Position numbers and translations under genes: made by a program. The notes beneath the pieces were generated by a model. It was given only the letters and a program-made list of their open reading frames with translations, made no database searches and was not told the origin of the DNA. Below, one piece after another: positions 25,456-34,671 of a DNA stretch of 64,000 bases. The DNA lies in assembly GCF_902506145.1 (NCBI RefSeq), contig NZ_LR733520.1:2753044-2817043 (forward strand). The letters are read 5' to 3'. Origin of the DNA: Burkholderia sp. 8Y. GTDB lineage: Bacteria > Pseudomonadota > Gammaproteobacteria > Burkholderiales > Burkholderiaceae. Positions within the stretch are counted from its first letter, which is position 1, and each line of letters opens with the position of its first letter.

Positions 25456-28400
25456 TCAACCGATCGTCATCAAATTCGCGTTACCGCCCGCCGCTGCCGT
25501 GTTCACGCTCACCGAGCGTTCCGTCAGCAGACGTTCGAGCGCGTAGTCCTCGCCGTCGTGGCCAGCGTCGGCGAACGTGCCCGCCGCGACGCCCTGCACC
25601 GATACGATCGGCCCCGGGCGCTTCGCGACTTCCTTCACCAGCGACAGCAGTTCGTCACTGTCGCCCTCGAACAGCACGGCATCGTAGCCGGCCGCCGGAT
25701 CCTTGCTCACCGACGCATGCGCCTTCAGCGGCGCCGGCAGCGATGACACCAGTTGCTCGCCCGCCGATCCCGCGAAGAGCGCCTTGTTGCCCGTCGCGAG
25801 CACGGCGGCGAACTGTGCGCGCGCGCCGCTCGCCGTCGATGCCACGCAGAACACCGTGCCGCGCGCGCTCAGCGTGTATGTGTTGCGCTCGCCCGTCGGA
25901 CCCGACAGCACCGCCGTCGCGCCCGCCAGCACGTGTTGCAGATAACCGTCGCAACGCGCGGCCGTCTGCGGATCGCGTTCGCCGATGGCCCAGTCGCGCA
26001 GTGCGGTCAGCGCGGCGGCGGGCGTATCGGCGGACGGCGTTTCGTCGACGACGAGCGTGCTCGCGAGCGACTTCGGCAGACCGGTCGGGCGCTTGGCAAG
26101 CAAACGCTGCAAGTACAGCGCGCCACCCGCCTTCGGACCCGTGCCCGACAAGCCTTCGCCGCCGAACGGCTGCACGCCGACCACCGCGCCGATCACGTTG
26201 CGGTTCACGTAGATGTTGCCCACGTGCGCGCGCTGAATCACGTGCGCGATGGTTTCGTCGATGCGCGTATGGATGCCGAGCGTGAGTCCGTACCCCGTCG
26301 AGCGAATTTGGTCGAGGAGTTTATCAAGAGACGCACGGCGGTAACGCACCACATGCAGCACCGGGCCGAACACTTCGCGCTTCAGCTCGTCGATGCTGTC
26401 CAGCTCGATCAGCGTCGGCGGCACGAACGTGCCCTGCGCGCAGGCATCGGGCAGCGGCTGCTGCACGACCTTGCGGCCCTTCTCGCGCATCGCCGCGATG
26501 TGCGCGTCGATGCTGCGCTTCGCGTCGGCGTCGATCACGGGACCGACATCCACCGACAGCCGATCCGGATTGCCCACGGCGAGCTGCTTCATTGCGCCGG
26601 TCAGCATGTCGAGCGTGCGGTCGGCGACATCGTCCTGAAGACAAAGAACGCGCAGCGCCGAGCAGCGTTGACCGGCCGAATCGAACGAAGACTGCATCAC
26701 GTCCGCGACGACCTGTTCCGCGAGCGCCGACGAATCGACGATCATCGCGTTCTGCCCGCCGGTTTCCGCGATGAGCGGGATCGGGCGGCCATCCGAATCG
26801 AGGCGCTCCGACAGCGTCTTGTTGATGAGGCGCGCGACTTCGGTCGAGCCCGTAAACATGACGGCACGCGTGCGCGCATCCGCGACAAGCGCCGCGCCCA
26901 CCGTCTCGCCATTGCCCGGCAACAGTTGCACCGCGCCCGCCGGCACGCCGGCTTCGCGCAAGATGCGCACGGCTTGCGCGGCGATCAGCGGCGTCTGCTC
27001 GGCGGGTTTCGCGAGCACCGGATTGCCCGCCGCGAGCGCCGCCGCGACCTGACCCATGAAAATCGCCAGCGGAAAATTCCACGGGCTGATGCATACCACC
27101 GGACCGAGCGGGCGATGCGTGTCGTTCGAGAACTCGGCGCGAATCTGCGACGCGTAATAGCGAAGGAAATCGACGGCTTCGCGAATTTCGGCGATCGCGT
27201 TCGGCAGCGACTTGCCCGCTTCGCGCACGACGAGCCCCATCAGCGTGTGCATCTGCGCTTCGAGCAGGTCGGCGGCGCGCGAGAGGCAATCGGCGCGGTC
27301 TTCGACGGGCGTGGCCTGCCAGATCGGCGCGGCGGCCACGGCGTTTGCGAGCGCGGCGCTCACCTGTTGCGGCGACGCTTCGACCACGGTGCCGACCACG
27401 TCGCGGTGATCCGCCGGATTGCGGATGTCGCGCGCGACGCCGTTGTGCGGGTCGTCGCGCTCGAGCATCGGCACGGCCTGCCACGGATGATTCGCGCTTG
27501 CCAGCAGCGCCGACGACAGCGACGCCAGCCGATGCTCGTTTGACAGGTCGAGGCCCATCGAGTTGAGGCGCTCGTTGCCGTAAAGCTGGCGCGGCAGCGC
27601 AATCTTCGCATGCGGCGCACCGAGCGGCGTGATCTGCTGCGCTTCGTCGATCGGATCGCGCACGAGTTCTTTCACCGGAACGGATTCATCCGCGATGCGG
27701 TTCACGAACGACGTATTCGCGCCGTTTTCGAGGAGACGCCGCACGAGATACGCGAGCAGCGTTTCGTGCGTGCCGACCGGCGCATACACGCGGCACGGCC
27801 GGTTGAGCTTGTCGCGGCCGGTGACTTCCTCGTACAGCGGCTCGCCCATGCCGTGCAGACACTGGAACTCGTACTGGCCGGGATAGTAGTTCTGCCCCGC
27901 GAGGTGATAGATGGCCGACAGCGTGAAGGCGTTGTGCGTCGCGAATTGCGGATAGACGGCATCCGGCGCGCCGAGTAGCTTTTTCGCGCAGGCGAGGTAC
28001 GAGATGTCCGTATAGATCTTGCGCGTGTAGACCGGATAGCCTTCGAGGCCGTCCACTTGCGCGCGCTTGATTTCGGTATCCCAGTACGCGCCTTTGACGA
28101 GGCGAATCATCAAGCGATGACGGCTGCGGCGCGCGAGATCCACCAGATAGTCGATCACGAACGGGCAACGCTTCTGGTACGCCTGCACCACGAAGCCGAT
28201 GCCGTTCCACCCCGCGAGTTCGGGATCGAAGCAGAGCGCCTCGAGCAGATCGAGCGAGAGTTCGAGACGGTCGGCTTCCTCGGCGTCGATGTTCAGGCCG
28301 ATGTCATAGCGGCGGGCGAGTTGCGCCAGCGCGCGCACGCGCGGCAGCAGTTCGCTCATCGTGCGCTCCTGCTGCGAGCGCGAATAACGCGGATGCAGCG

Positions 28401-29385
28401 CGGACAGCTTGATGGAGATGCCCGGACCTTCGTAGATGCCGCGCCCGCCCGCCGCCTTGCCGATCGCGTGAATGGCCTGCTCGTAGGACGCGTAGTAACG
28501 CTGCGCGTCTTCCTCGGTCGTCGCGGCTTCGCCGAGCATGTCGTAGGAATAGCGGAAACCGCGCGCTTCGAACTTGCGGCTGTTCGCGAGGGCTTCGGAG
28601 ATGGTCTCGCCGGTGACGAACTGCTCGCCCATCAGACGCATCGCCATGTCGACGCCCTTGCGGATCAGCGGCTCGCCGCCCTTGCCGATCATGCGCGTGA
28701 GCGCCGACGAGAGGCCCGCTTCGCTGTTCGTCGTCACGAGTTTGCCAGTGATCATCAGGCCCCACGTCGCGGCGTTGACGAACAACGACGGCGCCTGCCC
28801 CATGTGCGAGCGCCAGTCGCCCTTGCTGATCTTGTCGCGGATCAGCGCGTCGCGCGTGGCGCGGTCGGGAATGCGCAGCAGCGCCTCGGCGAGACACATC
28901 AGCGCGACGCCTTCCTGACTCGACAGCGAGAATTCGTGGATCAGACCTTCGACGCCGCCGCCCTTGCTCTTCGCGCGCAGCGTTTCGACGAGTTTCGTCG
29001 CAAGCTTTTCGGTGTCGGCGGCGACGGTGGCCGGCAGTCGCGCCTGACCGATCAGAAACGGCACGCACTCCGGCTCCGGACGGCGATACGCCGCCGTGAT
29101 GGCCGCGCGCAGCACGGATTGCGGCTGCACGCTCTGCGCGAATTCCAGAAACGGATGCAGCGCGCCGTCTTCGTCGCCATCGACGGTCGCGGCGTCGCTT
29201 AGATCAGACGCGCCGCTCACGCCCGAGAGTTCGGGCGGAAGCTGACCGTGCTCGATGCGCTCCAGATACGCGAAGATCGCTTGCTTGATCAGCCAGTGTG
29301 GGGTGCGTTCCAGTCGCGTGGCGGCGTCTTTCAGCCGGGACCGCAGCAAATCGTCGACTTTCACGCCAAGGGTTGTGCTCGCCAT
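25456..29385 (-). CDS. putA: Trifunctional PutA: proline dehydrogenase / delta-1-pyrroline-5-carboxylate dehydrogenase / transcriptional repressor
   Basis: Oxidises proline to glutamate in two steps at the membrane and, when proline is low, represses its own gene. 1309 residues, close to E. coli PutA (1320). N-terminal ribbon-helix-helix: TTLGVKVDDLLRSRLKDAATRLERTPHWLIKQAIFAYL. FAD proline dehydrogenase barrel: GPGISIKLSALHPRYS, NIDAEEADRLELSLDLLE, RLVKGAYWDTEIKRAQ (about residue 431). NAD-dependent aldehyde dehydrogenase: SPWNFPLAIFMGQVAAALAAG, ETGGQNAMIVDSSA, catalytic Cys in SAGQRCSALRVLCL (about 908), GEGLSGTGPKAGG. A C-terminal domain follows. Presence of the ribbon-helix-helix fits the GTTGCA palindrome 76 bp upstream. 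Confidence 0.97.
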   Translation of the reverse strand: MASTTLGVKVDDLLRSRLKDAATRLERTPHWLIKQAIFAYLERIEHGQLPPELSGVSGASDLSDAATVDGDEDGALHPFLEFAQSVQPQSVLRAAITAAYRRPEPECVPFLIGQARLPATVAADTEKLATKLVETLRAKSKGGGVEGLIHEFSLSSQEGVALMCLAEALLRIPDRATRDALIRDKISKGDWRSHMGQAPSLFVNAATWGLMITGKLVTTNSEAGLSSALTRMIGKGGEPLIRKGVDMAMRLMGEQFVTGETISEALANSRKFEARGFRYSYDMLGEAATTEEDAQRYYASYEQAIHAIGKAAGGRGIYEGPGISIKLSALHPRYSRSQQERTMSELLPRVRALAQLARRYDIGLNIDAEEADRLELSLDLLEALCFDPELAGWNGIGFVVQAYQKRCPFVIDYLVDLARRSRHRLMIRLVKGAYWDTEIKRAQVDGLEGYPVYTRKIYTDISYLACAKKLLGAPDAVYPQFATHNAFTLSAIYHLAGQNYYPGQYEFQCLHGMGEPLYEEVTGRDKLNRPCRVYAPVGTHETLLAYLVRRLLENGANTSFVNRIADESVPVKELVRDPIDEAQQITPLGAPHAKIALPRQLYGNERLNSMGLDLSNEHRLASLSSALLASANHPWQAVPMLERDDPHNGVARDIRNPADHRDVVGTVVEASPQQVSAALANAVAAAPIWQATPVEDRADCLSRAADLLEAQMHTLMGLVVREAGKSLPNAIAEIREAVDFLRYYASQIRAEFSNDTHRPLGPVVCISPWNFPLAIFMGQVAAALAAGNPVLAKPAEQTPLIAAQAVRILREAGVPAGAVQLLPGNGETVGAALVADARTRAVMFTGSTEVARLINKTLSERLDSDGRPIPLIAETGGQNAMIVDSSALAEQVVADVMQSSFDSAGQRCSALRVLCLQDDVADRTLDMLTGAMKQLAVGNPDRLSVDVGPVIDADAKRSIDAHIAAMREKGRKVVQQPLPDACAQGTFVPPTLIELDSIDELKREVFGPVLHVVRYRRASLDKLLDQIRSTGYGLTLGIHTRIDETIAHVIQRAHVGNIYVNRNVIGAVVGVQPFGGEGLSGTGPKAGGALYLQRLLAKRPTGLPKSLASTLVVDETPSADTPAAALTALRDWAIGERDPQTAARCDGYLQHVLAGATAVLSGPTGERNTYTLSARGTVFCVASTASGARAQFAAVLATGNKALFAGSAGEQLVSSLPAPLKAHASVSKDPAAGYDAVLFEGDSDELLSLVKEVAKRPGPIVSVQGVAAGTFADAGHDGEDYALERLLTERSVSVNTAAAGGNANLMTIG

Positions 29386-29460
29386 ATTTCCTTCGTTTGC
29401 CGGTCGCGCCTACCCGGCCAGGGACCAAAAGTTGGCGAATCGTACCCCGCTGATTTAAAA

Positions 29461-29492
29461 GGTGCAACCGTCTTTTTCGAGACGGTTGCACC
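29461..29492. promoter_or_regulatory. Candidate PutA operator palindrome upstream of putA
   Basis: A perfect 13-bp inverted repeat GGTGCAACCGTCT / AGACGGTTGCACC around a 6-base centre, 76-107 bp upstream of putA. Each arm holds one GTTGCA (29485-29490, and 29463-29468 on the other strand), the hexamer recognised by the ribbon-helix-helix domain of E. coli PutA. The same palindrome could form an RNA hairpin, but on neither strand does a T-run follow, which argues against a terminator. Confidence 0.6.
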
Positions 29493-29599
29493 GCCTGCGA
29501 ACCCTTGTGCGGCGGGCGTCCCGGCCGCTTCTAGGACGTTTGTCCGATGGCGGAAATCGCCTAGTAGTTTCCCTAACTCAAGTTTTTTGGGACAACCCC

Positions 29600-29627
29600 T
29601 AAGTAAATGCGCCGCCGCTGCCGATAT
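29600..29627 (+). promoter_or_regulatory. Possible sigma-28 (FliA) promoter
   Basis: TAAGTAAA, 12 bases, GCCGATAT, compared with the enterobacterial sigma-28 consensus TAAAGTTT, 11 bases, GCCGATAA. It points at the small membrane protein gene 52 bp downstream. A second partial -35-like TCAAGTTT lies at 29578-29585. In GC-rich DNA such as this, GCCGAT is frequent by chance, so the call is tentative. Confidence 0.3.
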
Positions 29628-29678
29628 AAACGATGCGCGCCGTCCGGCGCTACAAAAGCAGCTACGGGGAACAACAAC

Positions 29679-29840
29679 ATGAGCACGTGGATGGTGGTGG
29701 TCGGGGTTTGGGCGATGTTCGCGCTTTGCGTGGTGCTGTTCGTGCGGGGTGCGTCGTCGCGTACGCATCATGTCGACGACACGCGCGACGAGGCGGCGTC
29801 CGTTCGCGGCGGCGCGGAGGCGTCGCGCGCAAAAGTCTGA
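29679..29840 (+). CDS. Small single-helix membrane protein
   Basis: 53 residues: MSTWMVVVGVWAMFALCVVLFVRGASSRT followed by a charged tail (HHVDDTRDEAASVRGGAEASRAKV). One membrane helix (about residues 4-23), with the tail probably in the cytoplasm because the basic residues follow it. The ATG has GGGGA 8 bases upstream. Convergent with priA. No family recognised. The helix, the ribosome-binding site and a candidate promoter make it likely real, but a short frame this size remains uncertain. Confidence 0.55.
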   Translation: MSTWMVVVGVWAMFALCVVLFVRGASSRTHHVDDTRDEAASVRGGAEASRAKV

Positions 29841-29864
29841 GGAGCGGCGAGCGGCCCGCCGCAA

Positions 29865-32111
29865 TCAGACGTCGAGCGGGTCGACTTCCACGTTCCAGCG
29901 CAGCACGCCCTTGAGCGAGCGCAGCACCGGCTGCCACGCGCGCAGCGCCGATTGCAGCGCGGCGCGCGAGCCGCTTTCCAGCAGCAGTTGCGCGCGGTGG
30001 ACGTTGAACACTTTCACGATCGTGAGCGGCACGGGATCGTAGACGGTCACGCGGTCCGCGCCGGGCTGCGGCGCGAACGCGGCGGCGGCCTCTTCGAGAA
30101 ACGCGATCGCGGCTTCGAGCGTGCGGCCTTCGGCGCGCAGCATCGCCTGATAGACGAACGGCGGCAGGCGCGCGTCGCGTCGCTCGGCGAGCGTGGCGTT
30201 GGCGAAGCCCACGTAGTCTTGTCGCGACAGGGCAAGGTAAAGCGCGTGACGCGGATAGCGCGTCTGGATCAGCACTTCGCCGGGCAATCCCGCGCGCCCG
30301 GCGCGCCCGCTCACCTGCGTCAGTTGCGCGAACAGCCGCTCGCTCGCGCGGAAGTCGTGCGAGAAGAGCGCGGTGTCGGCGTTCAGCACGCCGACGAGCG
30401 TGACGCGCCGGAAGTCGTGTCCCTTCGCGATCATCTGCGTGCCGACAAGAATATCGACCTCGCCTGCGTGAACGTCTGAGAACAGCGCCTGCGCGCTGCC
30501 TTTGCGGCGCGTGCTGTCGGCGTCGATGCGCAGTATCCGCGCGCCCGGCACCACATTCGCGAGCGTTTCCTCGACGCGCTGCGTGCCGCGTCCCATCGGC
30601 GCGATATCGACGTTGCCGCAATCCGGGCACGCCTTCGGAATACGCGATTCCCAGCCGCAGTGGTGACACCGCAGCGCGCGCTCCGGCTTGTGCAGCACGG
30701 CATACGCGCTGCAACGCGGGCAGCCCGCGACCCAGCCACAGGCATCGCACGAGAGAATCGGCGCGTAGCCGCGTCGATTCAGAAAAATCAGGCTCTGCTC
30801 GCCGCGCTCCAGCCGCGCTTTCAGCGCCGAAATCAGCGGACCCGACAGCCCATCGACCGACGCTCGGCCGCGCCGGTGCTCTTCTTCGAGATCGATCAGC
30901 CGCACGGCCGGCAGGACCGCGTCGGCCACCGCGCGCCGCGTCAGCGTGAGCCGCGTGTAACGGCCCTGCTCGGCCTGCCACCAGGTTTCGAGCGACGGCG
31001 TCGCCGAACCGAGCACGACCGGAATCTCCAGTTGCTTCGCGCGATACACCGCGAGATCGCGCGCCGAGTAGCGCAAGCCTTCCTGCTGCTTGTAGGCGGG
31101 ATCGTGCTCCTCGTCCACGACGATCATCGCGAGGCCCGGCATCGACGCGAGAATGGCGAGCCGCGTGCCGAGCACGATGCGCGCGCGGCCAGTGTGGGCC
31201 GCGAGCCAGTGGCGCGCGCGCTCGCCTTCGGCGAGACCGCTGTGCATCGTGACGATGGAATCCGGCGCGAGCGCGGCGAATCGATGCCGAAACGCGGCCT
31301 CGAATTGCGGCGTCAGGTTGATTTCCGGGACGAGGACGAGCGCCTGCGCGTCGGGCCGCGCCGCGAGCAGCGCGGCCAGCGCGTGGAGATAAACCTCCGT
31401 CTTGCCGCTGCCGGTGACGCCGTGCAGCAGAAACGGCGCGAAGCCCTGCGCACCGGCAATGGCATCGACGGCTCCGCGCTGCTCGTCCGTCAGTTGGGGT
31501 AATGGCGCCGCGCCCGTCGGGGACGAGTGCGCGTCGGCGCGGGCGCTTTCGTGACCTTGCGTCGCCCGCTCGATCCAGCCGCGGGCGAGCCAGTCGTCGA
31601 ACGTCGCCGACGCCTTCGGATGCAATGCGCGGGCATCGGACAGGCTCAACGCTTCTTGTTCTGCGAGGGCTTCGGCAAGACGGCGCAGCGCGTGGGCGCG
31701 GGCGGGCAGTGCATCGGGAAGCGCGTCGCGACCGGCCGGCAAGAGCCGGAAACGCTCCTCGACGGCAAGCAGCCGGTTCCAGCGCGACGCATCGCGCAGT
31801 GCTTGGGGAAGCGCCGGCAACGCGACTTCGCCCAGGCCACGCTGGTAGTAATCCGCCGCGAAACGCGCAAGCGCAATCCAATGCGCGGAGAGCGGCGGGC
31901 ATTCGTGGCAGATGCGCGTCACGTCGCGCAGCTTGTTCGGCGGCACGTCAGTGGCCGATGTGACTTCGCATATCAGCCCGACGACATCGCGCCTGCCGAA
32001 CGGCACCTCGACGAGTGCGCCCACGGTCGGTTCAGTCGGCAGCGCGTAGCGGTAGTCGAACAGCACGGGCATGGGCTGATCGACGGCGACGCGCACGAAC
32101 ACGTCCGTCAT
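29865..32111 (-). CDS. priA: Primosomal replication restart helicase PriA
   Basis: 748 residues. N-terminal 3'-DNA-binding domain: VRVAVDQPMPVLFDYRY and VEVPFGRRDVVGLI. DEAD-like helicase: LLHGVTGSGKTEVYLHAL (about residue 232), LVLVPEINLTPQ, MIVVDEEHDPAYKQ, SATPSLETWW. Zinc-binding region with eight Cys (about residues 450-500): CDACGWVAGCPRC, LRCHHCG, CPDCGN. Then FLNRRGYAP, GTQMIAKGHDF, and VSGRAGRAGLPGEVLIQTRYP. It reloads the replisome at collapsed forks. Divergent from nothing close; its upstream spacer contains DnaA-box-like sequences. Confidence 0.96.
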   Translation of the reverse strand: MTDVFVRVAVDQPMPVLFDYRYALPTEPTVGALVEVPFGRRDVVGLICEVTSATDVPPNKLRDVTRICHECPPLSAHWIALARFAADYYQRGLGEVALPALPQALRDASRWNRLLAVEERFRLLPAGRDALPDALPARAHALRRLAEALAEQEALSLSDARALHPKASATFDDWLARGWIERATQGHESARADAHSSPTGAAPLPQLTDEQRGAVDAIAGAQGFAPFLLHGVTGSGKTEVYLHALAALLAARPDAQALVLVPEINLTPQFEAAFRHRFAALAPDSIVTMHSGLAEGERARHWLAAHTGRARIVLGTRLAILASMPGLAMIVVDEEHDPAYKQQEGLRYSARDLAVYRAKQLEIPVVLGSATPSLETWWQAEQGRYTRLTLTRRAVADAVLPAVRLIDLEEEHRRGRASVDGLSGPLISALKARLERGEQSLIFLNRRGYAPILSCDACGWVAGCPRCSAYAVLHKPERALRCHHCGWESRIPKACPDCGNVDIAPMGRGTQRVEETLANVVPGARILRIDADSTRRKGSAQALFSDVHAGEVDILVGTQMIAKGHDFRRVTLVGVLNADTALFSHDFRASERLFAQLTQVSGRAGRAGLPGEVLIQTRYPRHALYLALSRQDYVGFANATLAERRDARLPPFVYQAMLRAEGRTLEAAIAFLEEAAAAFAPQPGADRVTVYDPVPLTIVKVFNVHRAQLLLESGSRAALQSALRAWQPVLRSLKGVLRWNVEVDPLDV

Positions 32112-32558
32112 TGTGCAAAGCGCCCGTGGAAGCCCGCAGCACGCACGCGCGACGACGGCGCAAGCGTTTGGCCACCGAAGTTAAAGTGAAACGTCAGAGT
32201 CGCCGGTAAGTGGCCGATTTTTTTTGGATTTCCAGGACTTTCCACAGCCCTGTGGATAACTTTGTTGAGAAGTTCCGCGCGAGCCGCCGCAAAGAATGTC
32301 GCGGATCGCTTATGTGCGTTTGCCCACATATCGGACAATGCTCTTATAAGTTGTTTTAAATCAGCGACTTAAACCGGAAATAGGCGCGCTTTATGACCTG
32401 TGCGCGCCGATACGTCTGATGGCGCGGCGCAACGAACAAAATGTGCATAAGTCAGTCTTGACATCGCGGAAGGCCGCGAAGGGCGGGCGATCCGGATGAG
32501 GCGCGACGCCTGCTAGCTTGGTTGCCGGCGAACATCCGCCGCGATGCAACATCGTGAA
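32112..32558. other. priA-hemE spacer with DnaA-box-like sites
   Basis: 447 bp without a gene, AT-richer than its surroundings (for example the T-run at 32218-32225 and CTTATAAGTTGTTTTAAATC). It contains a perfect DnaA box TTATCCACA on the minus strand (32251-32259) and a TTATGCACA (minus, 32442-32450), both fitting TTWTNCACA, and a one-mismatch CTTTCCACA on plus (32238-32246). The priA promoter must lie in its left part. No terminator for hemE was recognised. Confidence 0.5.
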
Positions 32559-33656
32559 TCACTGACCAACGGCGGACTCGCGAATCGTGCGGCTGTGCCG
32601 ATGGACCTCGTCCACGAGTTCGGCGACGTGCTCGGGCGGCGTGAACTGCGAGATGCCGTGTCCCAGATTGAAGACGTGGCCCGGAAAATTCCCAAAGCTG
32701 TCGAGGACGCCGCGCGCCTCGGCGCGAATCGCGTCGGGCGGCGCAAAAAGCACGCTCGGATCGATATTTCCCTGCAGCGCCACGCGCCCGCCGACGCGTT
32801 CGCGCGCCGCGCCCAGATTCACCGTCCAGTCGAGACCAACGGCATCCACGCCCGTCGCGGCGATCTCGTCGAGCCAGAGCCCGCCGCCCTTCGTGAACGT
32901 GATGACCGGCACGCGCGCCCCGTCGTGCTCGCGCTTCAGACCGGCGACCACTTTCGAGATGTAATCGAGCGAAAAGCGTTGGTACGCGCCGTCGGCGAGC
33001 GCCCCGCCCCACGTATCGAAAATCATGACCGCCTGCGCGCCCGCTTCGATTTGCGCATTCAGGTAGGCCGTCACGGCTTGCGCGTTGACGTCCAGGATGC
33101 GGTGCATCAGGTCGGGGCGCGCGTAAGCCATCGCCTTCACGGTCCGGTGATCGTCCGAGCCGCCGCCTTCGACCATATAGCACGCGAGCGTCCACGGGCT
33201 GCCGGAAAAGCCGATGAGCGGCACTTTCTGGCGGCCTTGCGCGTCGGTGAGCGCGCGGCGGATCTGGCTCACGGCGTCGGTCACGTAGCGCAGCGTCTTG
33301 TCGATGTCCGGCACGGCGAGACGCTTTACGTCGTCTTCCGTGCGCACAGTGCGCTCGAAACGCGGACCTTCGCCCTGCACGAAGTTCAGGCCGAGGCCCA
33401 TCGCGTCGGGCACGGTAAGGATGTCGGAAAACAGGATGGCGGCGTCGAGCGGATAGCGTTCGAGCGGTTGCAGCGTGACTTCGGTGGCGAAATCCGGGTT
33501 CTTGGCGAGGCCGAGAAAACTGCCGGCGCGCGCCCGCGTGGCGTTGTATTCGGGCAGGTAACGGCCGGCCTGACGCATCAGCCAGATCGGCGTGTATTCG
33601 GTCGGCTGGCGCAGCAGCGCACGCAGGAAGGTGTCGTTGAGAAGTGTGTGTGCCAC
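32559..33656 (-). CDS. hemE: Uroporphyrinogen decarboxylase
   Basis: Decarboxylates uroporphyrinogen III to coproporphyrinogen III in haem synthesis. 365 residues with the first signature YTPIWLMRQAGRYLPEYNAT, the catalytic-aspartate region PLDAAILFSDILTVPDAMG, the second signature IGFSGSPWTLACYMVEGGGS, and FDTWGGALADGAYQRFSLDY. The start is GTG (MAHTLLNDTFLRALL). Divergent from the PheC-like gene, 189 bp apart. Confidence 0.97.
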   Translation of the reverse strand: MAHTLLNDTFLRALLRQPTEYTPIWLMRQAGRYLPEYNATRARAGSFLGLAKNPDFATEVTLQPLERYPLDAAILFSDILTVPDAMGLGLNFVQGEGPRFERTVRTEDDVKRLAVPDIDKTLRYVTDAVSQIRRALTDAQGRQKVPLIGFSGSPWTLACYMVEGGGSDDHRTVKAMAYARPDLMHRILDVNAQAVTAYLNAQIEAGAQAVMIFDTWGGALADGAYQRFSLDYISKVVAGLKREHDGARVPVITFTKGGGLWLDEIAATGVDAVGLDWTVNLGAARERVGGRVALQGNIDPSVLFAPPDAIRAEARGVLDSFGNFPGHVFNLGHGISQFTPPEHVAELVDEVHRHSRTIRESAVGQ

Positions 33657-33845
33657 GTCGCTCGGTGCCGAAGCCTGAAGAATCGTCCATTCTACCGGAC
33701 CGGCTGCCTGTTTTCGCGGCAGCGCGGCGGCAAATCCGCGCGCGTCGCGGCATTTTCAAGATGGATTCTCAGACGCTCCGACGCTCGTTATCATCGATCG
33801 CCGCTGGCGTCGTCGCGGCTTATCACAACTAGAACAGGAGCACCG

Positions 33846-34667
33846 ATGAAACGCATGTTTTTCAGTCTCGCCGCCTGCGCGCTCGCGTGGCCGCTTCTCG
33901 CGTCGGGCGTCGCTTACGGTCAGACCGTGCAGGGCGGAAGCGTGGTGCAGGCCGCGCCCACGTCGACCTCGCGGCTCGACGATATCCTTGCGCGCCACAC
34001 ACTGCGCGTCTGCACGACCGGCGACTACAAACCGTATTCGTTCCTGCGGCCGGACGGTCAGTTCGAAGGCATCGACATCGATCTCGCCGAAAGTCTCGCG
34101 AAGTCGCTCGGCGCGAAGGCCGATTACGTGAAGACGTCGTGGTCGAATCTGATGAACGACTTCATCGCGAAATGCGATATTGCCGTGGGCGGCGTCTCCA
34201 CGACGCTCGACCGGCAGAAGCGCGCGTTCTTCACCGCGCCGTACATGGAGGACGGCAAGACGCCGATCGTGCGGTGCGGCGACGTCGACAAGTATCAAAC
34301 CGTCGCGCAGATCGACCAGCCGAGCGTGCGGACGATCGTGAATCCCGGCGGCACCAACGAACGGTTCGCGAAGCAGTTCTTCCCGCACTCGCAGCTGATC
34401 GAGTATCCCGACAACGTGACGATCTTCAAGCAGATTCTCGACGGCCACGCCGATGTCATGGTCACGGACGCGTCCGAAACCCTGCTGCAGCAGAAGCTGA
34501 ATCCGGGTCTGTGCTCGGTCCATCCGGACAAGCCGTTTCAGTTCGGCGAGAAGGCGTACTTGCTGCCGCGCGGGGACGTCGCGTGGCAGCAGTACGTGGA
34601 CCAGTGGCTACACCTCGCGCGGTCGACTGGCGAGTTTCAGACGGTCGTCGACAAGTGGCTGAAGTGA
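33846..34667 (+). CDS. Periplasmic cyclohexadienyl (arogenate/prephenate) dehydratase, PheC-like
   Basis: 273 residues from the ATG at 33846, preceded by AGGAG. Signal peptide MKRMFFSLAACALAWPLLASGVAYG. The mature part is a type II solute-binding fold (SBP_bac_3): RLDDILARHTLRVCTTGDYKPYS, EGIDIDLAESLAKSLG, SNLMNDFIAKCDIAVGGVST, DGKTPIVRCGDVDKYQTV, IVNPGGTNERFA, VTDASETLLQQKLNPGLCSVHP, EKAYLLPRGD. The run of identities to the Pseudomonas aeruginosa PheC dehydratase (TTGDYKP, SWxNLM, DGKTPI, VNPGGTNE, PDNVTIF, CSVHP, EKAYLLPR) favours an enzyme, making phenylalanine precursors in the periplasm, over an amino-acid transporter protein. No permease genes adjoin it. Confidence 0.75.
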   Translation: MKRMFFSLAACALAWPLLASGVAYGQTVQGGSVVQAAPTSTSRLDDILARHTLRVCTTGDYKPYSFLRPDGQFEGIDIDLAESLAKSLGAKADYVKTSWSNLMNDFIAKCDIAVGGVSTTLDRQKRAFFTAPYMEDGKTPIVRCGDVDKYQTVAQIDQPSVRTIVNPGGTNERFAKQFFPHSQLIEYPDNVTIFKQILDGHADVMVTDASETLLQQKLNPGLCSVHPDKPFQFGEKAYLLPRGDVAWQQYVDQWLHLARSTGEFQTVVDKWLK

Positions 34668-34671
34668 GGCG

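Noticed and set aside
29461..29492. Treating the putA upstream palindrome as a rho-independent terminator
   Set aside because: No T-run follows on either strand; the GTTGCA hexamers fit an operator better.
32112..32558. Calling the priA-hemE spacer the chromosome origin
   Set aside because: Only two consensus boxes and one near-match; no dnaA or dnaN nearby and no way to compute skew over the whole replicon.
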